This document shows positions 40,177-48,493 of a stretch of DNA of 64,000 nucleotides, in pieces (position 1 is the first letter of the stretch; each line of letters starts with the position of its first letter). A program made the position numbers and the translations under genes. The notes under the pieces were generated by a model. It saw nothing but the letters and a program-made list of their open reading frames with translations. It was not told the DNA's origin and did not search any database. This stretch comes from Erysipelotrichaceae bacterium (GTDB lineage Bacteria; Bacillota_I; Bacilli_A; Erysipelotrichales; Erysipelotrichaceae), in assembly GCA_017405675.1 (NCBI GenBank), contig JAFRAB010000025.1, positions 1 to 64,000 on the forward strand. Reading direction: 5' to 3'.

Positions 40177-41283
40177 ATGACTGAAAAGAAAGTAACCATG
40201 ATTGATTTTGTGCAGGAAACACCGGCACAGGTCAGATATAATGTCACCAGAAGTAAGGAACTGACACAGTCCCTGGTAGATGAATATCTGAAGAAAGACT
40301 ATAAGAGAATTCTGATCGTAGCATGCGGATCATCACACAACGGTTCAATGTGCGGTGTGCCGTTCCTGAAGATGATAACCAAAAAGGAAGTCAAGCTGAT
40401 CCCTCCATTCACATTTACGTATTTCAATGAAGGATTTGATGATGACGACTTCATCGTTGTCGTTTCACAGAGCGGCAGAAGCACCAACGCTATCGAGGCT
40501 CTGGAACTGTTAAAGGCCAAAGGCCACAGAACAATCGGTATTACTTCCGATGTCAACAGTGACTTCAAGGATATCTGTGATCTTACAATTGACTGGGGTG
40601 TAGGTGTTGAAACAGTTGGCTATGTTACCAAGGGTGTTGTAACCCTGGCAGAATACTTCATGTTATTCGGCATTGAAGCACAGCTGGCCAAGGGTGAAAT
40701 TGACGAAGCATGTGCACAGGCTTACAAGAATGAGATCCTGAAAGCCATGGAAGCTCACGAACAGCTGCAGGCTTCAGCTCAGAAATACATTGAAAGCCAC
40801 GTAAAGCAGCTTTACAACATGCAGGAATTATATGTAATTTCTGCCGGTGCCAACCTGGGTACCGTTACCGAAGCAGCCCTGAAGATCTCTGAAACAGTCA
40901 AGATCCATGCCACTGCCTATGAATGTGAAGAATTCCTGCACGGACCGTTATTCCCAATGACTCCGGCATATACGGTCATGGCATATGACACAGCCAATCC
41001 TAAGGCAAATGCCAGAATTGAAGCCATCTATGAATCTGCCAAGGGCATTTCAGCACAGCCGATCCTGGTTAAGTGCGGATCATGCGATGATCCTGATGTA
41101 ATCAGTACCGATATTGAACTGATTGATGAAGTCATGCCTCTGGCATACCTGGCAGTAGCACCGTTACTGGCAGACTTTGCCTCACTCAGACTGGAAAAGG
41201 CTGAACATAAGCTTCTCCACGAATTCGAAAATGCACTCTCAACCAAGAGTAAGAAGTATCCTAAGGAATTCGGTCAGTGGTAA
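40177..41283 (+). CDS. SIS-domain sugar-phosphate deglycase/isomerase-like protein (2)
   Basis: A 368-residue double-SIS protein resembling fructoselysine-6-phosphate deglycase FrlB/GfrF: VACGSSHNGSM, VVVSQSGRSTNAIEAL, GYVTKGVV and ATAYECEEFLHGPLFP. It differs clearly from the first SIS protein, giving the two-deglycase set found in gfr systems. It follows a terminator but lies in the same direction 109 nt behind IIA, so partial readthrough or a separate promoter is needed. Confidence 0.8.
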   Translation: MTEKKVTMIDFVQETPAQVRYNVTRSKELTQSLVDEYLKKDYKRILIVACGSSHNGSMCGVPFLKMITKKEVKLIPPFTFTYFNEGFDDDDFIVVVSQSGRSTNAIEALELLKAKGHRTIGITSDVNSDFKDICDLTIDWGVGVETVGYVTKGVVTLAEYFMLFGIEAQLAKGEIDEACAQAYKNEILKAMEAHEQLQASAQKYIESHVKQLYNMQELYVISAGANLGTVTEAALKISETVKIHATAYECEEFLHGPLFPMTPAYTVMAYDTANPKANARIEAIYESAKGISAQPILVKCGSCDDPDVISTDIELIDEVMPLAYLAVAPLLADFASLRLEKAEHKLLHEFENALSTKSKKYPKEFGQW

Positions 41284-41309
41284 ACAATAAGATTTTTTAA
41301 TCAGATATT

Positions 41310-41343
41310 AAGGAAGATTTTCAAGAAGATAATCTTCCTTTTA
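41310..41343 (+). terminator. Intrinsic terminator of PTS/SIS cluster
   Basis: AAGGAAGATT, 11-base loop, AATCTTCCTTTT. Confidence 0.85.
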
Positions 41344-41426
41344 TCATGGGAAAAGAGTGAAAGGAAAACTTGCCAAGTGAGTAAATAACCACTATGCAGT
41401 ACTGTTTTTAATTTGATTTTCGGTAG

Positions 41427-41435
41427 TGATATAAT
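41427..41435 (+). promoter_or_regulatory. Extended -10 promoter of ABC pair
   Basis: TGATATAAT (TGn plus TATAAT) upstream of the first ABC gene. The -35 is weak, as expected for this class. Confidence 0.55.
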
Positions 41436-41457
41436 ACTTTTATAAAGGAGCAAACTC

Positions 41458-43209
41458 ATGGACACAATAATAACGGAAAAACCGAAGCGCTTTTCCATAT
41501 GGAAAAACTTCGTCAGCTTTATCAAGATGATAAAACTGCCATGGCTTATGATTGGCATTGCCTTTGCACTGAATCTGGGGAGAGCCATTATCGGCCTTGT
41601 ACTGCCGGAAAAGATGGCACAGATCACGGAAATCAATCTGGCAGGCGGGGACAGTTTTGTTAAACTGGCAGTTTCACTATGCATGACCATATTTGTGCTT
41701 GCCTTAATAAACTTCATCGTTGCTTTAGCAGCGACTTATATAACCTTACTGGCCAAAGCGGCAATCAACAGAGATTTTCAGATCGTTGCTTCGAAAAAGG
41801 TGTTTTCTCTCAGAGTTAAGGATATTGAGGTCAGGGATCCGAAGGAATTCATTTCCCGTATAACTACGGATACCGGGTTTGTTTCCGATTTCCTGATTGA
41901 ATTACTGGTAAATGAGATACCAAGGCTATACTTCATAATCAATACGATCATCAATGTAGCCAAGATGAAAAACGGCACTTTAGTCATGTCCTTTATCATC
42001 ATCATACCAGTCATCATACTTGGTTCTTACTGGTCAGGACATGTTAATTATAAGACACAGAATAAACTCCAGCAGGCCATGGCTACATTGACAGCCCGTC
42101 TGGCGGAAAAAATCGGCAATATGGAGATCATCAAGTCCTATAACAATACAGCCAGGGAAACTGACACGGGAAATATTCTCATTGATGAAATGAAAAAGGC
42201 TCAGAAAAAGAATACCATGGCTGAGGCTCTGAACACTCTGGTTTCCAATATTCTGTTTGTGGTTCCAACCCTGATCATCATGATAACCGGAGCGACGCAG
42301 CTGTTAAGTAACCAGATAACCACTCCGCAGTTCATACAGTATTTCGCTTTAGGAGCAACTTACCAGGAATACATTGCGGCACATTTACTGCTGTGGGTTC
42401 TGAGTAAAAGAGCCCAAGGCGCTACTCAACGTCTATCAGATGTCATGATTTTACCTGAAGACGGCTTTGGAAGTGTTCAGGCTGAGAACACCGGAGCTAT
42501 CGAATTCCGAGATGTCTGCTTCTCATATGGTGATCAGGAAACACTTCACAACGTGTCCTTTACGGTCCCTTATGGCAGCAAGTTTGCCATTGTCGGACCA
42601 AGCGGTTCCGGTAAATCAACCATACTCAATCTGATCGAACAGTTCTACCGTCCGGAATCAGGAAGCATTCTTATGAACGGTCAGGATATTTCGAAATATG
42701 AAATAAGAAGTTACCGCAGCAGATTCGCATATATGCCGCAGAATGCCCCGGGCTTTAGCGGAACAGTCAGAGACATGCTGTGTTACGGATCAGACGACAG
42801 CCATACAGATGAAGAATTAAATAAACTCCTAAAGGAAGTTAATATATACGAAAGCGTCAAACTATCTGATGATGTTGGTCAGGAAGCAGGCAAGCTGTCC
42901 GGCGGTCAAAGACAAAGACTGGCGGCAGCCAGAATGTTACTGAAAGACGCTGATATCATACTGGCTGATGAAGCGACCAGTGCTCTGGACGTACAGGGAG
43001 CTAAGCATGTTTCAGAACTGATAGACAGATATGCCAGGGGCAAAACCAGGATCATTGTAGCCCATGACCTGTCAATGGTTACAGACGCTGATTCAATCGT
43101 TGTGATCGATAAGGGCAGAGTCGCAGACCAGGGCACACATGAAGAACTGTTACAGAGGTGTACACTCTATCAGGATATGTTTAATACGGGAAAGGAGGAG
43201 CAGGCATGA
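41458..43209 (+). CDS. ABC transporter, fused permease/ATPase (subunit 1)
   Basis: A 583-residue exporter-type half-transporter with about six transmembrane helices, then an ATPase domain: Walker A GPSGSGKST, signature LSGGQRQRLAAA and Walker B IILADEATSALD. It overlaps the next ABC gene by 4 nt, so the two form a heterodimer. The position between a sugar PTS/deglycase set and an esterase suggests transport of a related compound, but the family alone (drug, lipid, peptide) does not say what or in which direction. Confidence 0.88.
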   Translation: MDTIITEKPKRFSIWKNFVSFIKMIKLPWLMIGIAFALNLGRAIIGLVLPEKMAQITEINLAGGDSFVKLAVSLCMTIFVLALINFIVALAATYITLLAKAAINRDFQIVASKKVFSLRVKDIEVRDPKEFISRITTDTGFVSDFLIELLVNEIPRLYFIINTIINVAKMKNGTLVMSFIIIIPVIILGSYWSGHVNYKTQNKLQQAMATLTARLAEKIGNMEIIKSYNNTARETDTGNILIDEMKKAQKKNTMAEALNTLVSNILFVVPTLIIMITGATQLLSNQITTPQFIQYFALGATYQEYIAAHLLLWVLSKRAQGATQRLSDVMILPEDGFGSVQAENTGAIEFRDVCFSYGDQETLHNVSFTVPYGSKFAIVGPSGSGKSTILNLIEQFYRPESGSILMNGQDISKYEIRSYRSRFAYMPQNAPGFSGTVRDMLCYGSDDSHTDEELNKLLKEVNIYESVKLSDDVGQEAGKLSGGQRQRLAAARMLLKDADIILADEATSALDVQGAKHVSELIDRYARGKTRIIVAHDLSMVTDADSIVVIDKGRVADQGTHEELLQRCTLYQDMFNTGKEEQA

Positions 43210-44921
43210 ATAAGACACTGGAAAAAGAAGAAGTAATCAATAACGTTAAAAAGCCTCTTAAAACCCTGTATAAGGGCGTAAAACTGCCTGTATTTAAGAC
43301 TCTTCTGGGATCATTGCTGTATATGGTCGGTACTGTGGTAGTCGCAACCCAGGCTGATAACCTTTCGAAAATACAGATTGGGAGTTTTAGCGACTTGTCA
43401 CCGGTATTTACCTATGCCCTGATGTGTATGATCGGTTATGTGTTCTTTTACATCAGTGTAGTAGCCGATCTGGCCTTTGTGGATCTGGCTGGTAATGTCC
43501 GTAAGAAAATCTGGAAGAAGGTCATGAATCTGCCGTTAAGTTATTATGACAGAGAAGGAGCCAATAAGGTAATCAGCCGTGTCACTTCTGACCCTGAATA
43601 CTCCTACATGCCATTTAAGCTCTTTCAGCTGTTCTTTACTTTACTGGTATTCCTGTTACTGGTACTGGTAGGCGATGCTGCCATTACTGAACTGGCATTA
43701 ATTCTGATGGGCGGTTTCGTTGTGACCATGGTCATAATGTTCGCATCAGCTAAATTCAGTGAAAAGGGGGCTGTTTACGTTGCCGGTAAGCTGGCTGATT
43801 TTACAGCTTTCCTGGCTGAAAGATTCAACCGCATAAGATTCATTAAGGCGATGAACAGCGAAGAAAAGGAAACTGATCTTGCGGTAACTTATATTAATGA
43901 AAGATATGAGGCCGAAAAATACAATGCCATTGCTACAACTGCTGTACAGTTTGGTCAGATGTTCCTGACTCTGGTGTTACAGATGGCAGCTTTCCTGTTT
44001 GGAGGCATACTGATCAGCCAGGGCAAAGTCGATTCCACGACCAGACTGGTAGCCTTCTATGGTTACGGCAGTAACCTGGTACTGGTATTCCAGTTCTTTG
44101 CCCAGTTCCCAAGCGTTTTCGCAGCTACCAGAGGCGGAAGTAAGAAGATCGTTTCCATATTCATGGAAGATGAGGAAAATCTTGATGAAGGAAGAGATAT
44201 TGTCAATACAGGGGACTTGGCCATGGATCATGTTACCTTTGGCTATGCCGGTGAAAAAGTCGTAAAGGATGTTTCACTGATCATTCCTAAAGGTAAGGTT
44301 ACCGCCATCATCGGTCCTAACGGTTCCGGAAAGACTACGGTCTTAAGGTTGCTGGACAGACTGTATCCTGATTATGAAGGAAACATCTGCATCGGCGCTG
44401 AAAACAGTAAGGATATTTCCTTACGTAACTGGCGCAACAGGTTTGCCGTGGTAAGTCAGAAGGCTTCCTTATTTGAGGGAACGATCAGAGACAATATCAC
44501 TTACGGCCTTGAAAATGTATCCGAAGAGGAAATCATGTCAGTGGTAAAACTGGCGTGTCTTGATGATGTCATTGCATCTCATCAGGGCGGTTTACAGTTC
44601 AATGTCGGCGTCAATGGTGAAAAACTGTCCGGCGGTGAACAACAGCGTGTGGCTATTGCCAGAGCCATGATAAAGAATGCCGATTATCTGGTTCTGGATG
44701 AATCAACCGCCAATCTGGATCCAATCACGGAAAAGAAAGTCAGAGACAGTATCGAAACCTTAAAGAAAGGACGTACGGTTATTGTGGTGGCACACAACTA
44801 CAGTGCCATCGCCAACGCTGATAAGATCATAGTGATGAATGAAGGGGTTGTGGAAGATGAAGGTACTCCATATGAGCTGCTGGGAAAGAACAGCTTCTAC
44901 ACATTGTTCAGAGAGGAGTAG
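43206..44921 (+). CDS. ABC transporter, fused permease/ATPase (subunit 2)
   Basis: A 571-residue partner of the preceding subunit: six membrane helices and an ATPase with Walker A GPNGSGKTT, signature LSGGEQQRVAIARA and Walker B YLVLDESTANLD. Both sites look catalytically competent. Its start overlaps the stop of subunit 1, and the esterase gene follows 8 nt later. Confidence 0.88.
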   Translation: MNKTLEKEEVINNVKKPLKTLYKGVKLPVFKTLLGSLLYMVGTVVVATQADNLSKIQIGSFSDLSPVFTYALMCMIGYVFFYISVVADLAFVDLAGNVRKKIWKKVMNLPLSYYDREGANKVISRVTSDPEYSYMPFKLFQLFFTLLVFLLLVLVGDAAITELALILMGGFVVTMVIMFASAKFSEKGAVYVAGKLADFTAFLAERFNRIRFIKAMNSEEKETDLAVTYINERYEAEKYNAIATTAVQFGQMFLTLVLQMAAFLFGGILISQGKVDSTTRLVAFYGYGSNLVLVFQFFAQFPSVFAATRGGSKKIVSIFMEDEENLDEGRDIVNTGDLAMDHVTFGYAGEKVVKDVSLIIPKGKVTAIIGPNGSGKTTVLRLLDRLYPDYEGNICIGAENSKDISLRNWRNRFAVVSQKASLFEGTIRDNITYGLENVSEEEIMSVVKLACLDDVIASHQGGLQFNVGVNGEKLSGGEQQRVAIARAMIKNADYLVLDESTANLDPITEKKVRDSIETLKKGRTVIVVAHNYSAIANADKIIVMNEGVVEDEGTPYELLGKNSFYTLFREE

Positions 44922-44929
44922 TGAGTAAT

Positions 44930-46060
44930 ATGATTAAAAAAGTACTTGAAACCCTGTGGCTGCTGCATCAGATGAAAGCCTATCAGAAAGTAGATGATTT
45001 TAAGGGCGAAGCCAGGATAGATCATTTATATAAGTTCTATCCGGAGGGAACCATCTGCAGTGACGGGTCAAAATATCATGCTCTTTTCAGAAGGGGAAGG
45101 GAAAACAAACTTGTTATTGTACTGGATGGCGGCGGGCTGATGTTTGATAAATTCAGTGCTGCATATCCTTCGCCGGAAGTATTTGTTGAAGGACAGCTGG
45201 GCTTCTATGATGCCTGGTGTAAGCCTTCCAAAAACGCCTATGCCAGGTTGGGCATGTTCCACGAAAAATGCAGACAGAGTCCGTTTTACGGCTGGACACT
45301 TCTGTACGTGCCCTATACCTGCGGAGATTTCCATGGAGGGACCGGCAGTTTTACCTACATCGACAGGGAAGGCAATGAAAAAACTTTCTATGCCAACGGT
45401 AATATTAACCTGCATAAATGCATAGAGTTCATAAAAGACTTCTGCCCTGATCCTGATCAGCTGGTGGTATGCGGCTGCAGTGCCGGCGGCTTTGGAAGTG
45501 CCTTTGTCGGCAATGACATATTAGAATGCTTCCCGGATTGCAGTGACTGCGCTGTCATCGTAGACGGGGCCGCCTTTGACCTGAATTATAAGGAAGCTGC
45601 AGCAACCTTGTGGCAGTGTCCTGAGTCCATCCTGGCTCAGATCAAATCCAACAACATTGTTGCGGATGGTCTGGAATATCTGTATGAACATCAGAAGAAC
45701 AGGGTTAAAATCGGTTATGTTATTTCTATCAGGGATTATGTCCTTTCCATGTATCAGCATTATCTTGATACCCGTAAGGATCAGACAGCCGGGGCTGAAG
45801 ACACGGCCAGGATGCATAAGATAATATCTGATACAGTTTTAAGACTTTCCGAATCAATTCCTGAATTCAGTTATTTCCTATATGATTATAATTTCAATGA
45901 TCTGAAAGGAAGGCCGCTGGAAGGAAACGGAGGAACATCACATTGTTGCCTGTGGATACCGGAATTCATGAACTTTGAAAGAGAAGGTGTTAACGGCATA
46001 GAATGGGTAAACAATGTTCTTAAAGGCAAAACCACTCAGATCGGAAAGGATCTTATATAA
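44930..46060 (+). CDS. Pectin-acetylesterase/NOTUM-family hydrolase
   Basis: A 376-residue protein of the pectinacetylesterase (PAE/NOTUM) family: VLDGGGLMFD (oxyanion region), YVPYTCGDFHGG, and the nucleophile motif GCSAGGFGS. The catalytic His is probably in GGTSHCCLW. No signal peptide, so it acts inside the cell. I chose ATG 44930; the in-frame GTG at 44921 is too close to AGGAG. It is co-transcribed with the ABC pair, so it may de-esterify an imported substrate. Deacetylase activity is inferred from family. Confidence 0.75.
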   Translation: MIKKVLETLWLLHQMKAYQKVDDFKGEARIDHLYKFYPEGTICSDGSKYHALFRRGRENKLVIVLDGGGLMFDKFSAAYPSPEVFVEGQLGFYDAWCKPSKNAYARLGMFHEKCRQSPFYGWTLLYVPYTCGDFHGGTGSFTYIDREGNEKTFYANGNINLHKCIEFIKDFCPDPDQLVVCGCSAGGFGSAFVGNDILECFPDCSDCAVIVDGAAFDLNYKEAAATLWQCPESILAQIKSNNIVADGLEYLYEHQKNRVKIGYVISIRDYVLSMYQHYLDTRKDQTAGAEDTARMHKIISDTVLRLSESIPEFSYFLYDYNFNDLKGRPLEGNGGTSHCCLWIPEFMNFEREGVNGIEWVNNVLKGKTTQIGKDLI

Positions 46061-46092
46061 TTTAAACCGTCATATGGGTGAATCAAAGCGAT

Positions 46093-46120
46093 AAAAAAGC
46101 TGCTTATGCAGCTTTTTATT
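46093..46120. terminator. Bidirectional terminator
   Basis: AAAAAGCTGC, TTAT loop, GCAGCTTTTT between the convergent esterase and SIS-3 genes. Confidence 0.9.
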
Positions 46121-46128
46121 GGCGGTTA

Positions 46129-47196
46129 TTATATTCTTGTTTCCACGACGTCCGTATATTCGTTGTTGGCAGCTCTGTTAGGATCCAGATGATTATATTC
46201 CGGAGCATAGGCAGAGATGATCTGAATGAACAGGACAATGGTCAGTACTGACTCAGTATAAGGGTGTAACGGTACGTTGACCACATTGTCCTTTTTATTG
46301 TCTTCAAAGGTCTCGATCATGTACATTCTGGCGATCGGATCAAAGTAATCAAAGGTCTTCTGTGCCATATCAGCATTCTGCGGACTGCGGATAATTATGA
46401 CACTGGTATCGGCATTAATTGATCTGTGAGTGCCGTGAGAGAATTCCTCACTGTCAACGGCACAGGTAGGGATGCACATGGTTTCCATGACCTTGATCTG
46501 TCCCTCCAGGGCCAGTCCGTAGTTCATATTGGATCCGATGGTATAAAGATTGGTCATTCCCTTGCCGAATTCATTTTTACGGCAGAATTCAATGGTTCTG
46601 GCATGTACGGTCTCAAGTTCTTCTGTCTGTGCCCTGAGTTCAGCAATGATCTCATCCTTCTGTGTTTCCGTGATGATACCCCTGGCCAGTCCGATATATG
46701 TGGCCAGCAGTAACAGAACCAGTATGGTTGAGCTCATGCCCTTGGTCTTGGCATTGCTGTCTTCTTCGCCGCAGTTAAGGGTGAGGAAGTACTTTGTATA
46801 CTGTTTCAAAGCAGCGGTATCATCAGCAGAGAGACCTAAGGTATCAATGCCGAATCTGTCAGCCATCTTGGCACCTTCCAGGGTACCGCGGCTGTTGCCG
46901 GTCTGCGAGATCAGGACAACCAGAGTTTTCTTTGGGTCAAGCAGTGAGACCTGATTCTCGGAAGCGATAAAGTTACCGGCTGATACACAGTGAACATTGA
47001 TGCGGGCATTCTTCATGAAGAAAGGGGCCACGGTCATGGAAGCGTTATATGAGCTTCCGTGTGAGACAAAGTAGATCGTCTCGTATTTATCAAGCTTTGC
47101 AGCCAGTTCCCGGATGTCTTTTCTGACAATATTGGCTGATAATACATCCTTTTCCTGACTGATGTATTTCCACATTATACTTTCGTACAGTTCCAT
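46129..47196 (-). CDS. SIS-domain sugar-phosphate deglycase/isomerase-like protein (3)
   Basis: A 355-residue double-SIS protein: FVSHGSSYNASM, LISQTGNSRGTLEGA, KTKGMSS and DSEEFSHGTH. It is a distinct branch from copies 1, 2 and 4, with His and Thr in place of the usual Cys/Gly-Ser and Gln-Ser contexts. It is transcribed divergently from copy 4; the shared 140-nt region carries the operator seen next to the GntR gene. Preceded by GGAGAAAC. Confidence 0.75.
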   Translation of the reverse strand: MELYESIMWKYISQEKDVLSANIVRKDIRELAAKLDKYETIYFVSHGSSYNASMTVAPFFMKNARINVHCVSAGNFIASENQVSLLDPKKTLVVLISQTGNSRGTLEGAKMADRFGIDTLGLSADDTAALKQYTKYFLTLNCGEEDSNAKTKGMSSTILVLLLLATYIGLARGIITETQKDEIIAELRAQTEELETVHARTIEFCRKNEFGKGMTNLYTIGSNMNYGLALEGQIKVMETMCIPTCAVDSEEFSHGTHRSINADTSVIIIRSPQNADMAQKTFDYFDPIARMYMIETFEDNKKDNVVNVPLHPYTESVLTIVLFIQIISAYAPEYNHLDPNRAANNEYTDVVETRI

Positions 47197-47269
47197 AGCA
47201 GTTTCTCCTTTTTCGTCTTACAATTCTATTTTACAATATATATGTAAATATATGTAATTAAATGATCAT

Positions 47270-47281
47270 TTGTATAGACAA
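47270..47281. promoter_or_regulatory. Operator TTGTATAGACAA, copy at SIS pair
   Basis: Eleven of twelve bases match the palindrome of the GntR/PTS region 11 kb away. It overlaps a TAGACA (47275-47280) that can serve as -35 for the rightward gene. Confidence 0.65.
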
Positions 47282-47290
47282 ATTGTTAAA

Positions 47291-47302
47291 AAGTATATAC
47301 AT
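47291..47302. promoter_or_regulatory. Degenerate operator near SIS-4 start
   Basis: AAGTATATACAT: nine of twelve bases of the palindrome, exactly 21 bp (two helical turns) from the copy at 47270. It overlaps the putative -10 TACATT (47298-47303). Confidence 0.45.
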
Positions 47303-47336
47303 TAATGATGTAAAGAAAGATAAGGAGTAAGAAAAG

Positions 47337-48446
47337 ATGAAAAAAGAAGTATTATCCATGATAGGCCACGTCAAGGATACTCCGCGTGTTCTGAAGAAGA
47401 CCTATGAGATCAGAGACCAGTACATGACGGATTTTGTCAGGGCTTTTACCGAACATGATTTCAAGAAAGTTTTCTTTCTGGGCTCCGGTACTTCCAATCA
47501 CGCCGCCATCATCATAAAGAACATCTTTGTGAATACGCTGCATATTGAAGGCGTAGCCGTACCGCCAACCTATTTCACCAATCATGTCGATCCGAATCCG
47601 GCCGGTGTCTTCAAGAAGGAAGAGATCTGCGTTATCTGTTTCTCACAGCACGGTGATTCCATTTCAACCTGCGAATCTGCCAAGAAGGCTTCAGATGACG
47701 GATACTTTACCATCGGTGTTACCGAACAGCTGAACAGCGTTCTGGAAAAGCTGACTGATGTTTACTGCCATCTGGTATGCGAAGAAGAACAGATCGGACC
47801 TGAAACCAGAGGCTTTACTCAGACCCTGTATCAGTTCTATATCATGGCTATTGAAATCGCCAGAAAGAAAGGCATTATTTCAGAAGAAGAATTCGTAAAA
47901 CTGGATAAGGATGCCCTGGATCTCGCTGACAACTTCGATTCAGTCGTCAATGAATCAATCGAATGGTATAACAGAAACAGAGAAGAATTCCTGAAGATGG
48001 AAAGAAGTAGCATTGCCGGTTACGGTTATAACTGGGCTACTGCTCTGGAAGCCAGACTGAAATTCTTTGAGACCTATGCCCGTCCATGTTTCGGCTACGA
48101 GTTTGAAGAACAGATGCACGGACCGTTCCGCGCTTATCCTGACAAGGATGTATATTTCTTTGTTATCGTTTCAGAAGGCGAGAAGGAAAAGGACAGAGCC
48201 AGAGCTGCCATCCCTTATTACAAGGATGCTTTCAGTGAACACGTATTTGTGGTAACAGCTGAAGATGATTTCCCGACAGAGGAAAAGGATCTTAAGTTCT
48301 CATATCATACAACAGACATTCTTTCACCAATGCAGTACGTAATTCCATTCCAGGTACTTTCCGCACTGATCTGTGAAGATGTCGGTATTGATACAACCGT
48401 ATCACCGGTCAAGAAGAGATATTTCTCATCTCATTATCAGGCATAA
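47337..48446 (+). CDS. SIS-domain sugar-phosphate deglycase/isomerase-like protein (4)
   Basis: A 369-residue double-SIS protein most like copy 1: FLGSGTSNHAA, FSQHGDSISTCESA, PETRGFTQ and YEFEEQMHGPF. In the substrate loop, QSG is replaced by QHG, an unusual change near the phosphate-binding site. The operator copies upstream place it in the probable GntR/UTRA regulon. Terminator follows. Confidence 0.78.
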   Translation: MKKEVLSMIGHVKDTPRVLKKTYEIRDQYMTDFVRAFTEHDFKKVFFLGSGTSNHAAIIIKNIFVNTLHIEGVAVPPTYFTNHVDPNPAGVFKKEEICVICFSQHGDSISTCESAKKASDDGYFTIGVTEQLNSVLEKLTDVYCHLVCEEEQIGPETRGFTQTLYQFYIMAIEIARKKGIISEEEFVKLDKDALDLADNFDSVVNESIEWYNRNREEFLKMERSSIAGYGYNWATALEARLKFFETYARPCFGYEFEEQMHGPFRAYPDKDVYFFVIVSEGEKEKDRARAAIPYYKDAFSEHVFVVTAEDDFPTEEKDLKFSYHTTDILSPMQYVIPFQVLSALICEDVGIDTTVSPVKKRYFSSHYQA

Positions 48447-48452
48447 TAAAAC

Positions 48453-48493
48453 AAACCTTATGGTGTCCAAAATGGGCTCCATAAGGTTTTTTA
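48453..48493. terminator. Bidirectional terminator
   Basis: AAACCTTATGG/CCATAAGGTTT stem and T-run between SIS-4 and the FliB-like gene. Confidence 0.85.
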
